From positions 1-44,191 of the forward strand of contig JAGTRU010000030.1 in assembly GCA_018261905.1 (NCBI GenBank): a stretch of DNA of 44,191 nucleotides. The letters run 5' to 3'. Source of the stretch: Pseudomonadota bacterium (lineage in GTDB: Bacteria; Pseudomonadota; Gammaproteobacteria; Burkholderiales; Rhodocyclaceae). Each line of letters begins with the position of its first letter. Position 1 is the first letter of the stretch. This document shows positions 33,339 through 43,500 of this stretch, piece by piece. Both the position numbers and the translations under genes were made by a program. The notes under the pieces are model-generated. The model saw only the letters and a program-made list of their open reading frames with translations. It ran no database searches and was not told the origin of the DNA.

Positions 33339-34523
33339 ATGGCCGACAAGATCCTGATCATTGACGACGATATCGCGATTCGGGACCTGTTCGCGCTTTA
33401 CCTGAAACGCCTCGGCCATGCCGTGAGCACCGCCGCCGACGGCCGCAGCGGCCTTGCTCTGTGCCATGAAATGAAGCCGGAACTGGTCCTCTGCGACCTG
33501 CGCATGCCGGGCATGGATGGCCTGGAAGTCTTGGCCCAGCTCACCCGCGACTTTCCGGAAACCCCGGTCATCGTGGTTTCCGGTATGGGCGGCTTCGCCG
33601 ATGCCATCCAGGCCCTCAAGCTCGGCGCCTGGGATTACGTCACCAAGCCGGTCGAAGACCTGGCCGTCCTCGCCCACGCCGTCGGCAACGCCCTGGAGCG
33701 GGCCCGGCTGCGGGCCGAAAACCGCCGTTACCGGGAGCATCTGGAAATCCTCAACGGCCAGCTCGAACGCAGCCTGCTGAAATTGCAGGAGGACGAAACG
33801 GCCGGCCGCAATATCCAGTTCCGTCTGCTCCCGGCCGAACGCGTGGTGTTCGGCGGCCGCGACGGCTACGAGTGCAGTCGCCACCTGCTGACTTCGGCCA
33901 TTCTGAGCGGCGATTTCGTGGATTATTTCGACATCGACGACGAGCACTTCGGCTTCTACATGGCCGATGTCTCCGGCCACGGGGTTTCTTCGGCCTTCAT
34001 CACCGTCCTCCTCAAAAGTTACATGGGACGTTATGTCGAACGCCTGCGTCAGCATGGCGACCGCACCATCCTCGATCCGGCGGCGGTACTCGGCGGCCTG
34101 AACCGGGACATCCTGGCCGGCCGCCACGGCAAATACCTGACCATGTTCTACGGGGTGCTGAATTCCACCCGGGCCCGCCTCGATTTCGCCAACGGCGGGC
34201 AATTTCCGTTTCCCATCCTCTACGACGGCACGAGCACCCGCTCGATCGGCGGCAAGAGCCCGCCGGTCGGCATGTTCGAGGACGCCGAATACCACACGCA
34301 AGGACTGGAAATCCCCCCGATCTTCAGCATTTCGGTGTTTTCCGACGGCATTCTGGAAACCCTGCCGCAAACCGGCCTCAGCGCCAAGCAGGAGTACCTG
34401 CACCATCTGGCCGGAGCCGGCGAAGCGGATGCCACGGCCCTGGCCAGGACTCTCCACCTCGACCAGGGGTGGGCGCCGCCCGACGATATCAGCGTTCTCT
34501 CCCTGCGCCGGCTGGTGCATTGA
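33339..34523 (+). CDS. REC-PP2C (SpoIIE/RsbU-type) response regulator phosphatase
   Basis: This 394-residue protein has a receiver at 3-120 (D53 in LVLCDLRMPGMDG, VTKPVEDL), a coiled-coil linker (about 125-150) and a PP2C-like serine phosphatase (about 175-390). Metal-binding aspartates sit in ILSGDFVDYF, ADVSGHGVSSA, FSDGILE and PDDISVL. Such proteins dephosphorylate STAS anti-sigma-factor antagonists in partner-switching pathways. Its stop and the STAS start overlap by one base (TGATG), so the pair is coupled. The layout recalls HsbR-HsbA but lacks an obvious kinase domain. A GTG at 33336 is an alternative start. Confidence 0.92.
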   Translation: MADKILIIDDDIAIRDLFALYLKRLGHAVSTAADGRSGLALCHEMKPELVLCDLRMPGMDGLEVLAQLTRDFPETPVIVVSGMGGFADAIQALKLGAWDYVTKPVEDLAVLAHAVGNALERARLRAENRRYREHLEILNGQLERSLLKLQEDETAGRNIQFRLLPAERVVFGGRDGYECSRHLLTSAILSGDFVDYFDIDDEHFGFYMADVSGHGVSSAFITVLLKSYMGRYVERLRQHGDRTILDPAAVLGGLNRDILAGRHGKYLTMFYGVLNSTRARLDFANGGQFPFPILYDGTSTRSIGGKSPPVGMFEDAEYHTQGLEIPPIFSISVFSDGILETLPQTGLSAKQEYLHHLAGAGEADATALARTLHLDQGWAPPDDISVLSLRRLVH

Positions 34524-35014
34524 TGGCCGACGGCACGATCTATTTCGCCGAACGCGACGGCACCGTCGTCCTCCGCTTCGCCGGGGAGATTCGCTACACC
34601 ATCGCCCCCGCCCTCGATCGTTTCCTCGACGATTTGTTTGCCCGCGGCGGCTTCGAGCGACTGATCGTCGACCTCGGCCCAACGGCGTCGATCGACAGCA
34701 CGGGCCTCGGCCTGCTCGCCCGGATTGCCAATTTCGTGCGCCGCCGGGACGGCAGCCGGCCGCTACTCTTCTCCAGCCAGCCGGACATCAATGCCGTCTT
34801 GAGCAGCATCTGCCTGGACCAGGCTTTCCTGCTCTGCGCCGAGCTTCCCGATTCCCCGCCGGGCACCGCCCTGGCAAGCGCCGACCCGTCGCAGCGCGAA
34901 CTGGCGCACAGCGTGCTCGCGGCGCATCGGCTGCTCTGTGAGATGAACGACGCCAATCGGGCGCAATTCCAGAATGTGGTCGATGTCATCGAACGGGAGC
35001 TGGGCCAGCCATGA
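34523..35014 (+). CDS. STAS-domain anti-sigma-factor antagonist
   Basis: This 163-residue protein has a STAS fold at about 5-105 with phospho-site loop PTASIDSTGLGLLARIA (S59 following D58), then a C-terminal helical tail (about 125-160) not present in minimal SpoIIAA/HsbA proteins. It should be the substrate of the preceding PP2C phosphatase. The kinase that phosphorylates it and the anti-sigma factor it sequesters are not identifiable here. ATGA overlap with the hybrid kinase downstream argues for one pathway. Confidence 0.9.
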   Translation: MADGTIYFAERDGTVVLRFAGEIRYTIAPALDRFLDDLFARGGFERLIVDLGPTASIDSTGLGLLARIANFVRRRDGSRPLLFSSQPDINAVLSSICLDQAFLLCAELPDSPPGTALASADPSQRELAHSVLAAHRLLCEMNDANRAQFQNVVDVIERELGQP

Positions 35015-37161
35015 GCAACAACATCCTCGCCTTCGCCAAGAGCCCTTCCGTGGACCAGTTGCGCGAAGAACTGGCGCAGGCCCGGGCGACCGAACAGAAG
35101 TTCCGCGGCCTGGTCGAATCGGCGCCCGATGCCGTTGTCGTCGTCGACGACCAGGCCAGTATCGTGCTGGTCAACCAGCAGACCGAGAAGTTGTTCGGCT
35201 ATCCGCGGGCCGAACTGCTCGGGCAGCGCGTCGAGATCCTGCTCCCCCTCCACCTGCGCCAAGACCATCTGGCGCATCGCGACGGCTACCTGAAGGCCCC
35301 CGGAGTGCGCCCGATGGGCAGCGGCATCGACCTTACGGCGCGCCACCGGGACGGCCGCGAGATTCCGGTCGAAATCAGCCTCAGCCCGCTGCAGACCGCC
35401 GGCGGCCTGCTCGTCTCGGCCTCGATCCGCGACATTTCCGAGCGCCACGTCGCGCAGCAGGCCCTGCGCGCCGCCCGCGACGAACTGGAATTGCGGGTCC
35501 AGGAACGGACGCGGGAGCTGGAACAGGCCAACCAGGCCTTGCAGGCCGAAGTCATCGAGCGCCGTCAGGCGGAAAGCGCGCTGCGCGCCAGCCAAGCCAA
35601 GCTGCGCCTGATCACCGACAACATGCCGGCCGGCATGGCCTACATCGATGCCGGGCAACACTACGTCTATCACAACCAGACGTTTGCCGATTTCCTCGGC
35701 CTGCCGAGCCAGGAAATCAATGGCCAAAGCGTGCGCCGGATTTTCGGCGAAACGGCCTACCGCGAAATCCGCGACAAGATCGAAGCCGCCCTCAGCGGCC
35801 AGGCCACCCGCCACGAACATGAACAACGCTCGGCCAGCGGCGCGGTGCGCCGCTGGGCCGTCCGCTATTCGCCGCATATCGATGCCCAGGGCGGCATCGA
35901 CGGCTGCATGGCGATGCTGACCGATGTCACCGAACAGCGCCAGGCCGAACAGGCCCTCTTCCAGGCGCAGAAAATGGAAGCGGTCGGCCAGCTCACCGGC
36001 GGCGTCGCCCACGATTTCAACAACCTGTTGACCGTCGTCCTCGGCAACCTGCAGATCCTGGCCAGCGAATTGCACGATCACCCGGTCGCCCCCGAGCTGA
36101 TCGAGGCGGCGACCAAGGCGGCCCGCCGCGGCGCCGAACTGAACCGCACCCTGCTCGCCTTCTCGCGCCGCCAGCGCCTGGCCCCGGCGCCGGTCGCGGT
36201 GACCGAGCTGATCACCGGCATGGCCGACATGCTGAGCCGGACGCTGGGCGAACATATCCAGGTCAATGTCGCCTCGCCCAAGGACCTGCCGGCGGCACTG
36301 GCCGACCCCGGGCAACTGGAAACGGCCCTGCTCAACCTCGCCGTCAATGCCCGCGACGCCATGCCGGGCGGTGGCAAGCTGACCGTCGAGACCGCCGCCG
36401 CCTATCTCGACGAGCACTACGCTTCGCTCGAGGCCGATGTCCGGCCCGGCCCCTACGTCCTGATCGCCGTCTCCGATAGCGGCACCGGAATGACGGCGGA
36501 AGTCCGCCAGCGCGCCTGCGAACCCTTCTTCACCACCAAGGACACCGGCAAGGGCAGCGGCCTCGGCCTGGCCATGGTCTATGGCTTCGTCAAACAGTCG
36601 GGTGGCCATCTCAAGATCTACAGCGAGCTCGGCCACGGCACGACGGTGAAAATCTACCTGCCGACCAGTAGCGATCTGGCCGCAGCGGCGCCGCCGCCGA
36701 CGACCAGGATACCGCCGCCACCGACCGGCGACGAAACCATCCTGGTCGTCGAGGACGAGGCCGATGTCCGCGCCCTGGTCTGCCGCCTGCTCACCGGGCT
36801 CGGTTATCGCGTCCTCGAGGCCGCCGACGGCACGGCCGGGCTGGCCATGTTGCAGCGCGAAGCGGCAATCGACCTGCTGTTTACCGACGTCGTGCTGCCC
36901 GGCGGCATCACCGGACCGGAACTGGCCAGTGCGGCGCGCCGCCAGAGGCGCGCCATCAAGGTGCTGTACACCTCGGGCTATACCGGCAACGCCATCCAGC
37001 ACCTGGACGCCTTGGCCACCGATTTCCACCTGATCAGCAAGCCTTATCGCATCGCTGAGCTGGCGCACATGGTGCGCCGCACCCTCGACGGCACGCCGGA
37101 TCGGCTGGCTCAGCCGTCCTCCCACAACTCGACCGAACCGAGGCCGGACAGCCGCGGGTAA
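35011..37161 (+). CDS. PAS-PAS hybrid sensor histidine kinase with C-terminal receiver
   Basis: This 716-residue cytoplasmic hybrid kinase has PAS1 (about 25-145), a coiled coil (about 150-195), PAS2 (about 200-305), HisKA with GQLTGGVAHDFNNLLTVVLG, HATPase (LLNLAVNARDAMPGGG, GSGLGLAMVYGFVKQSGGH) and a receiver at about 575-690 (LLFTDVVLPGG, SKPYR). PAS1 is a close paralogue of the PAS in the kinase at 29.6 kb (same RPMGxGxDL ... DGxExPxEI pattern). The 3' end overlaps the convergent GGDEF-EAL gene by 52 bp. Confidence 0.93.
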   Translation: MSNNILAFAKSPSVDQLREELAQARATEQKFRGLVESAPDAVVVVDDQASIVLVNQQTEKLFGYPRAELLGQRVEILLPLHLRQDHLAHRDGYLKAPGVRPMGSGIDLTARHRDGREIPVEISLSPLQTAGGLLVSASIRDISERHVAQQALRAARDELELRVQERTRELEQANQALQAEVIERRQAESALRASQAKLRLITDNMPAGMAYIDAGQHYVYHNQTFADFLGLPSQEINGQSVRRIFGETAYREIRDKIEAALSGQATRHEHEQRSASGAVRRWAVRYSPHIDAQGGIDGCMAMLTDVTEQRQAEQALFQAQKMEAVGQLTGGVAHDFNNLLTVVLGNLQILASELHDHPVAPELIEAATKAARRGAELNRTLLAFSRRQRLAPAPVAVTELITGMADMLSRTLGEHIQVNVASPKDLPAALADPGQLETALLNLAVNARDAMPGGGKLTVETAAAYLDEHYASLEADVRPGPYVLIAVSDSGTGMTAEVRQRACEPFFTTKDTGKGSGLGLAMVYGFVKQSGGHLKIYSELGHGTTVKIYLPTSSDLAAAAPPPTTRIPPPPTGDETILVVEDEADVRALVCRLLTGLGYRVLEAADGTAGLAMLQREAAIDLLFTDVVLPGGITGPELASAARRQRRAIKVLYTSGYTGNAIQHLDALATDFHLISKPYRIAELAHMVRRTLDGTPDRLAQPSSHNSTEPRPDSRG

Positions 37162-40100
37162 TGGCGGATAAAGGCCTCGACCTGATCGGCCGGCAAGGGC
37201 TTGCTGATCAGGTACCCCTGGATTTTCTCGCAACCGATGGAATGCAGATAGCGGAGCTGGGCGTCGGTTTCGACACCTTCGGCGACGACGTCGAGACCGA
37301 GCTTGTGGGCGAGGAGCACGGTGACATCACAGATATCGGCGTCGTTCTGATCGGTTTCGATGTCCTTGACGAAGGACCGGTCGATTTTCAGGGTGCTGAT
37401 CGGGAACAGCTTGAGATAGGCCAGCGACGAGTAGCCGGTGCCGAAATCGTCGATCGACAGCGACAGGCCGAGCCCGGTCAGTTCGTTCATCGAGGCGATG
37501 GTGGCCTCCGGCGAGGCCATCGACATCGATTCGGTCACCTCGAGATCGAGTTGCCCGGGCTGCAGGCCGTATTCCTCCAGCCAGGCGTTGATCCGGGCCG
37601 GCAGTTGGCGATCGAGGAACTGGGCGGCACTCAGGTTCACCGACAGGCGGATGCCGCTCATTCCGCCGGCGCACCAGGCGCCGAGTTGGCGACAGCCCTC
37701 ATGCAGCACCCAGTTGCCGAGTTCGATGATCATCCCGGTTTCCTCGGCGACCGGGATGAACTCGAGCGGCGGCACCAGGCCGCGCTGCGGATGCTGCCAG
37801 CGGACCAGGGCCTCGACGCCGACCAGTTGGCCGCTGCGCAGGTCGAGCTGGGGCTGGTAATGGAGCAGGAACTGCTGCTGCTCGAGGGCGGTGCGCAATT
37901 CGGTTTCAATCGCCATGCGCTGGTCGGCCACGGCCTGGATGCCGGTGGTGAAAAAGCGGTAGGTGGCGCGGCCCTGCGCCTTGGCGTGGTACATGGCGAC
38001 GTCGGCCTTCTTGATCAGCTCGCTGCCGTCGGTGGCGTCGTCGGGGAAGAGGCAGATGCCGATGCTGGGCGCCGTACGCTGCTCGCGCTCGCCGATCAGG
38101 TAAGGCTGGGAGACGATTTTGACAATTTTCTCGGCGACATGCGCCGCGGCGCTCGGCGATTCGATTTCCGGCAGGACGATGACGAATTCGTCGCCCCCCA
38201 GCCGCGCCACGATATCGCTGTCGCGCACCGCCTTGCCGAGGCGCTCGGCGACCTGGACCAGCAACTGGTCGCCGACCGGATGGCCGAGGGTGTCGTTGAT
38301 GGTCTTGAAGCGATCGAGGTCGATCAACATCACGGCCAGCCGCTTGTCGTTCCGGCGGGCGAAACCGAGCGCCTGGGCGAGCCGTTCCTGCAGGCTGAAA
38401 CGATTCAGCAAGCCGGTCAGCGGGTCGTGCAGGGCGAGGTGGCGGACGCGCTCCTCCGATGCCTTGCGCTCGGAGATATCGACGAAGCTGCCGATGTAAT
38501 TGCTGATCCGCCCCTGCGGGTCGCGGGCTACCGAAATGCTCAGCCACTTGGGGTAGATCGCGCCGTCCTTGCGGCGATCCTGCAATTCACCCTGCCAACA
38601 GCCCCGGCTGGCCAGTTCCCGCCACATCTGGGCGTAGGTTTCCGGCCCCGTCGTGCCGGCCGAAAGGAGGCGCGGGTCCTGGCCGATCACTTCCTCCGGG
38701 GGGTAACCGGTGAGCCGGGTAAACGCGGCATTGACCGTGACGATGCGGTTGGCGGCATCGGAAATGATGATGGCCTCGTTGCTTTCGGCAAACACCTTGG
38801 CCATCAGCCGGTTGCCCTCCTCGGCGGCATGGCGGGCGGTAATGTCTTCAAACACGGCGACGAACTGTCCGGCCTGGGCGCCATAGGCCAACACCCGGAA
38901 ACGTTTGCCGAGCGGCTTGAACGAGGCTTCGAACTCGGCCGGTTCGCCCGTTTCGGCAACTCGAGCATAGCGCTCGAGATAGGGCGCCGGCGTCATGCCA
39001 TAGACGGCGCTGGCCAGACGGCCGACGACCTGGGCGGCGGCAAGGCCGGTATGTTTTTCGTAGGCGGGATTGACGTCGACGATGCGGTAATCGAGCGGCC
39101 GGCCGTCGGCCGCGAACACCAGGGCGTGCAGGGCCATGCCTTCGGTCATGTTGGCGAAGAGCAGGCGGAATTGGCTTTCGCTGCGCTGCAGGTTGGCGAA
39201 GGCCTCCATCTGCTGCCGCGAGAGATGCAGGATGCGCCAGGCGAAGAGAACGGTGGCAATCATGAAGAGGAAGACGAAGGCGGCAGCCCGCCGCAGATCG
39301 CCCCGCCAGACCTCAAGGTAGCCGTAGCTGGAAAAGCCGACATTGATGTAATACCCGTAGCGCGCGTTGCGGCGATAGGAATGCAGGCGCTGAATGCCGT
39401 CGATGCTGCTGACGCCCGTCATATAACTGCCGGCATCGGGATTTTTCTGCAACGCCGCCTTGAACTCGGTGGAAAACTGCTGCTGGCCGACGGCACCGGG
39501 GCCGGGCAGGGCCGGGTGACGGGCCAGCAGGCGCAGCTCGCCGTCGCGGAAAGCGATCGAATCCTGCGCCCCGAGGGTGAGGGCGGCAAACATCTGGCGA
39601 AACTGGTCGAGCGGCACCGTCGCATAGGTGACGCCGGCAAACCGGCCGGCCGGGGTTTCCAGGCGGCGGGCGAGGACGATGACCCAGACCCCCGTCGTCC
39701 GGCTGAGCAGCGGGGGCGAGATGACCAGACCGGCCGCCGGCTCGTCGCGCAGGCGCCGGAAGTAGTCGCGGTCGGCGATGCGGGCGCCCTGGTTGGCGCT
39801 GGCATCCAGCCCGTAGACGACATTGCCGGCGGCATCGGTGGCGCGCAGGCCATTGAGCAGGACGTGCCGGGCCCGCTGGCGGAGCAGCGCGGCGTTCCAG
39901 GCGGCGCTGTCGAAACGGGCGGCACGGCTCAAGTCGGCATAGATATCCGTCATGTTCTGCAGACCGAGATCGAGTTTGTCGAAAGCGCTGGCAATTTCCC
40001 GATCCAGCGACAAGGACAGGTTTTGAATCGAGGTCTGCACCTCCTGCTCACGTTCGCGCTGGCTGGCCTCGAGTTCGATGACCGCGACGCTGATCACCAG

Positions 40101-40184
40101 TAGGTTGAGGAGCAAGACCCCAAGGATCAGCGCCCAGCGAAATTGACCAGGCTTTTTGACTTGGGGAAACGATCTCTTCAGCAT
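37110..40184 (-). CDS. Membrane dCache-PAS-PAS-GGDEF-EAL c-di-GMP enzyme
   Basis: This 1024-residue protein has an N-terminal helix (about 16-38, FRWALILGVLLLNLLVISVAV), a periplasmic double-Cache sensor (about 40-275), a second helix (about 280-302, FVFLFMIATVLFAWRILHL), two PAS domains, GGDEF (RLGGDEFVIV, I-site RDSD five residues upstream) and EAL (VGVEALVRWQHP, LEVTES, SIDDFGTGYSSL, AEGVE). Both catalytic halves look complete. The ATG at 40184 is used; a TTG at 40250 would extend the frame by 22 residues. It opposes the five-gene signalling operon and may act on the same c-di-GMP pool. Confidence 0.92.
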   Translation of the reverse strand: MLKRSFPQVKKPGQFRWALILGVLLLNLLVISVAVIELEASQREREQEVQTSIQNLSLSLDREIASAFDKLDLGLQNMTDIYADLSRAARFDSAAWNAALLRQRARHVLLNGLRATDAAGNVVYGLDASANQGARIADRDYFRRLRDEPAAGLVISPPLLSRTTGVWVIVLARRLETPAGRFAGVTYATVPLDQFRQMFAALTLGAQDSIAFRDGELRLLARHPALPGPGAVGQQQFSTEFKAALQKNPDAGSYMTGVSSIDGIQRLHSYRRNARYGYYINVGFSSYGYLEVWRGDLRRAAAFVFLFMIATVLFAWRILHLSRQQMEAFANLQRSESQFRLLFANMTEGMALHALVFAADGRPLDYRIVDVNPAYEKHTGLAAAQVVGRLASAVYGMTPAPYLERYARVAETGEPAEFEASFKPLGKRFRVLAYGAQAGQFVAVFEDITARHAAEEGNRLMAKVFAESNEAIIISDAANRIVTVNAAFTRLTGYPPEEVIGQDPRLLSAGTTGPETYAQMWRELASRGCWQGELQDRRKDGAIYPKWLSISVARDPQGRISNYIGSFVDISERKASEERVRHLALHDPLTGLLNRFSLQERLAQALGFARRNDKRLAVMLIDLDRFKTINDTLGHPVGDQLLVQVAERLGKAVRDSDIVARLGGDEFVIVLPEIESPSAAAHVAEKIVKIVSQPYLIGEREQRTAPSIGICLFPDDATDGSELIKKADVAMYHAKAQGRATYRFFTTGIQAVADQRMAIETELRTALEQQQFLLHYQPQLDLRSGQLVGVEALVRWQHPQRGLVPPLEFIPVAEETGMIIELGNWVLHEGCRQLGAWCAGGMSGIRLSVNLSAAQFLDRQLPARINAWLEEYGLQPGQLDLEVTESMSMASPEATIASMNELTGLGLSLSIDDFGTGYSSLAYLKLFPISTLKIDRSFVKDIETDQNDADICDVTVLLAHKLGLDVVAEGVETDAQLRYLHSIGCEKIQGYLISKPLPADQVEAFIRHYPRLSGLGSVELWEDG

Positions 40185-40513
40185 AAAAGGTAAGGCTTTG
40201 GCTTTTTTGAGGGCGCTAACAAAAGGGGGCAAACTGCCCAAAGTTCTCAATCATAAGCCCCTGACCCGGCGAATCGGCAGCGGGAAATAGGGAATAGCGC
40301 AAAATTCCGCGGCTTTCGCCAATAACCCGGCCCGCTCGCCGAGTGGCGGCGCCCTGGCGCCTTGGCGACAAGCCGCCGAAAGCCGAGCGGAAGAGTATGC
40401 CGGCCGGGAGTCCGGAGTTAAACTTCAGGCCAATACGCCGCCCCTATAGCAACAGCCGGTCATCGCGTGGCAGAATTTCCCCAGACAAATACTCTTATAA
40501 ATCCCGACCCCCT
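40185..40513. other. Divergent intergenic region between c-di-GMP enzyme and PBP genes
   Basis: This gap of about 330 bp has promoters for both sides by position. I recognise no activator site. GCCCCC-type inverted repeats around 40222-40240 (AAAGGGGGCAAACTGCCCAAAG, given as GGGGGC/GCCC arms) are the only structure seen. Confidence 0.3.
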
Positions 40514-43500
40514 ATGGCCAGCCCGCAACTCCAAGACAGTCCCCCGCCCTGGCGCACCCGCTGGAAACTTTACCTCCCCCTGGGCATCGTCGTTCTGGCC
40601 ACCGGCATCGCTGCCATCGGCTGGATCGAACTGCAGGAATCGAATATCCAGGCCTGGTATTTCGCCGACCGGGCAAAAGCCTCGACCTGGGCGGTCGAAG
40701 CCGGGCCCGGCCCGAACATCTGGCTGCCCAGCGACGGCCCCTACGAACAGCGCCTGGGCTATGCGCAAATGCATAATTTCCTGCCCCGCCTGGCCGGTGC
40801 CGGCTACACCATTGCCGCCCAGGCCCGCCAGTCGCCGGGCTTCCGCGAACTGGTCGAGGGCGGCCACTTCCCGATTTACCGGGAAAAGTCGCGGGCCGGC
40901 CTGAGCATTGTCGACTACCGCCAGCAACTGCTCTACAACAGCCGCTACCCGCGCCTGCAGTACCCCGACTTCACGGCCATCCCCCCGGTCCTGGTCGAAG
41001 CCCTGCTCTTCATCGAAAATCGCGATCTGCTCGACCCCGCCACCCCGAAACGCAACCCGGCCGTCGACTGGGGCCGTCTGAGCCGGGTCGCGGCCAGCCA
41101 GGCCCTGCGCAAAATCGGCCTGGGCGGCGGCCGGGCCGGCGGCAGCACGCTGGCGACGCAGATCGAGAAATTCCGCCATTCGCCGGGCGGCCGCACGCTG
41201 GATGCCGGCGACAAGTACCACCAGATGATGTCGGCCGCCCTGCGCGCCTATCTTGACGGCGAGGATACCCTGGCCGCCCGCCAGCGCATCGTCCTCGATT
41301 TCATCAACTCGGTGCCGCTCGGCGGCATTCCCGGCTACGGCGAGGTCAATGGCCTGGGCGACGGCCTGTGGACCTGGTATGGCCAGGATTTCGGGCAGAT
41401 CAATCAATTGCTCGCCAATCCGCAGGCCGACCTCGGCCAGCGGGCGAAGGCCTTCAAGCAGGCGCTCTCCCTGCTCGTCGCCCAGCGCCGACCGTCCGGT
41501 CTGCTCGGCGACACCAGCGGCCGGCTCAATGCCCTGACCGACAGCTATATCCGCCTGCTCGGCGAGGATCAGTTGATCCCCGCCGACCTGCGCGAAGCGG
41601 CGCTCGCCACCCGGATCGACCCAGCCCGCCAGGCCCGCCCTGGCGACGACGCCGATTTCGTCGCGCGCAAGGCGGTCAATGAAATCCGCGGCACCCTCGG
41701 CGATCTTCTCAACGTCGAAAATCTCTACGCCCTCGACCGTTTCGACCTGGAAGTGCACAGCACCCTCGACGGCCCCAGCCAACAGGCGGTGACCCGCATC
41801 CTCAGCCGCCTGGCCGATCCCGCCTTCCTCGCCTGCGCCGGTCTCAAGGAAGAGCGCCTGCTCGCCAAGGGCGATCCGAAGCAGGTCAATTACAGCCTCA
41901 CCCTCTACGAGCGCACGCCGGTCGCCAATGTCTTGCGCATCCAGGCCGACAACCTCAATCAGCCGCTCGACATCAATGCCGGGACCAAGCTCGACCTCGG
42001 TTCCAGCGCCAAGTTCCGGACCCTGGTTTCCTACCTGCTGGTGGTTGCCGACCTGCACCAGCGCTACGCCCAAACGCCGCCCGAAGAACTGGCCAAACTG
42101 CCGCGCCATCCGGCCGACCGGCTCAGCAACTGGGCCATCGACAGCCTGCGCGGCAAACCGGGAATGCCCCTGGAAGCGCTCCTCGAAGCTGCCATGGAAC
42201 GCCGTTACTCGGCCAGCCCCGGCGAAACCTTCTTTACCGGCGGCGGCATCCATCATTTCAACAATTTCAAGCACGAAGACGACGGCAAGCTGCCAAGCGT
42301 CGCCGAAGCCCTCGAACAGTCGGTGAATCTGTCTTTCGTGCGGATCATGCACGATGTCGTGCACTATCACGCCTACGAAGCGGTCGACGCCCCGGCCCGC
42401 AACTTGCGGGACGGCGACGAAGCGGCCCGCCAGGATTTCCTCAACCGTTTTGCCGAACGCGATGGCCTCGGCTTTCTGCGCACCTACTGGCACAAATACC
42501 GGGATGTGGCACCGGAAGATCGCCTCGACCTGCTCAGCGACTCGGTGCCGGCCCGCCCCGCCCCGCAGGCCGCGGCCTACCTGAGCGTCATGCCGGGTAG
42601 CGATTTCACCGGCTTCGTCGCCTTCATGCGCCAGCACCTGGGCGACAAGGCGGGCACCGACAGCGGCCTGCGCCGCCTCTTCGACGCCCATGCCAGCCGC
42701 CAGTACAACCTGGCCGACCAGGGCTATCTGGCCCGCGTCCATCCGCTCGAACTGTGGCTGGTCCGCCATCTCCAGAGCCAGCCCAAAGCGACGCTGAAAG
42801 ACATCGTGCCGGCCAGCGTCGAGGCCCGCCGCGACGCTTCCAAGTGGCTGTTCGCGCCGCGCTTCAAGCACGCCCAGCAAGTCCGCATCGACATCATTGT
42901 CGAAGTCGCCGCCTTCGAGCGCATCGCCGACGAATGGCGGCGCCTGGGCTATCCCTTCGAACATCTGGTGCCCTCGCTGGCGACCGCCATCGGCAGTTCG
43001 GCCGATCGCCCGGCCGCCCTCGCCGACCTCATGGGCATCGTGGTCAACGACGGCATCCGGCGGCCGACCATCCGCATCGACGAAATCAAGTTCGCCGCCA
43101 ATACCCCCTTCGAAACCCTCCTCAAGCGCCAACCGGAAAACGGCCAACGGGCGATCCCGGCCGAAGTCGCCCAGGTCGCCCGGCGCGCCCTGCTCCGCGT
43201 GGTCAATAGCGGCACCGCCCGGCGCATCAAGGACACCTACCGCGACGCCGACGACAAGCCGCTGGCCGTCGGCGGCAAGACCGGCACCGGCGATCACCGT
43301 TCGAAAGTCATCGGGGCCGACGGCGGGGTGCGCAGCGCCAAGGTCATGAACCGCGCCGCGACCTTTGCCTTCTACATTGGCGAGCGCTTCTACGGCGTCG
43401 TCACCGCCTTCGTTCCCGGCACCAAAGCCGCCGCCTACGACTTCACCTCGGCCCTGCCGGTGCAAATCCTCAAGGAAATGGAACCGGCGCTGCGGCCCTT

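Noticed and set aside
34594..37233. 879-codon open frame on the minus strand
   Set aside because: It is antisense to the STAS and hybrid kinase genes; low-complexity Arg/Gly/Ala-rich product with no domain.
37161..40103. 980-codon open frame on the plus strand
   Set aside because: It is antisense to the dCache-PAS-GGDEF-EAL gene, whose domains are unmistakable; the frame is open because of high G+C codon bias. The translation has no recognisable domain.
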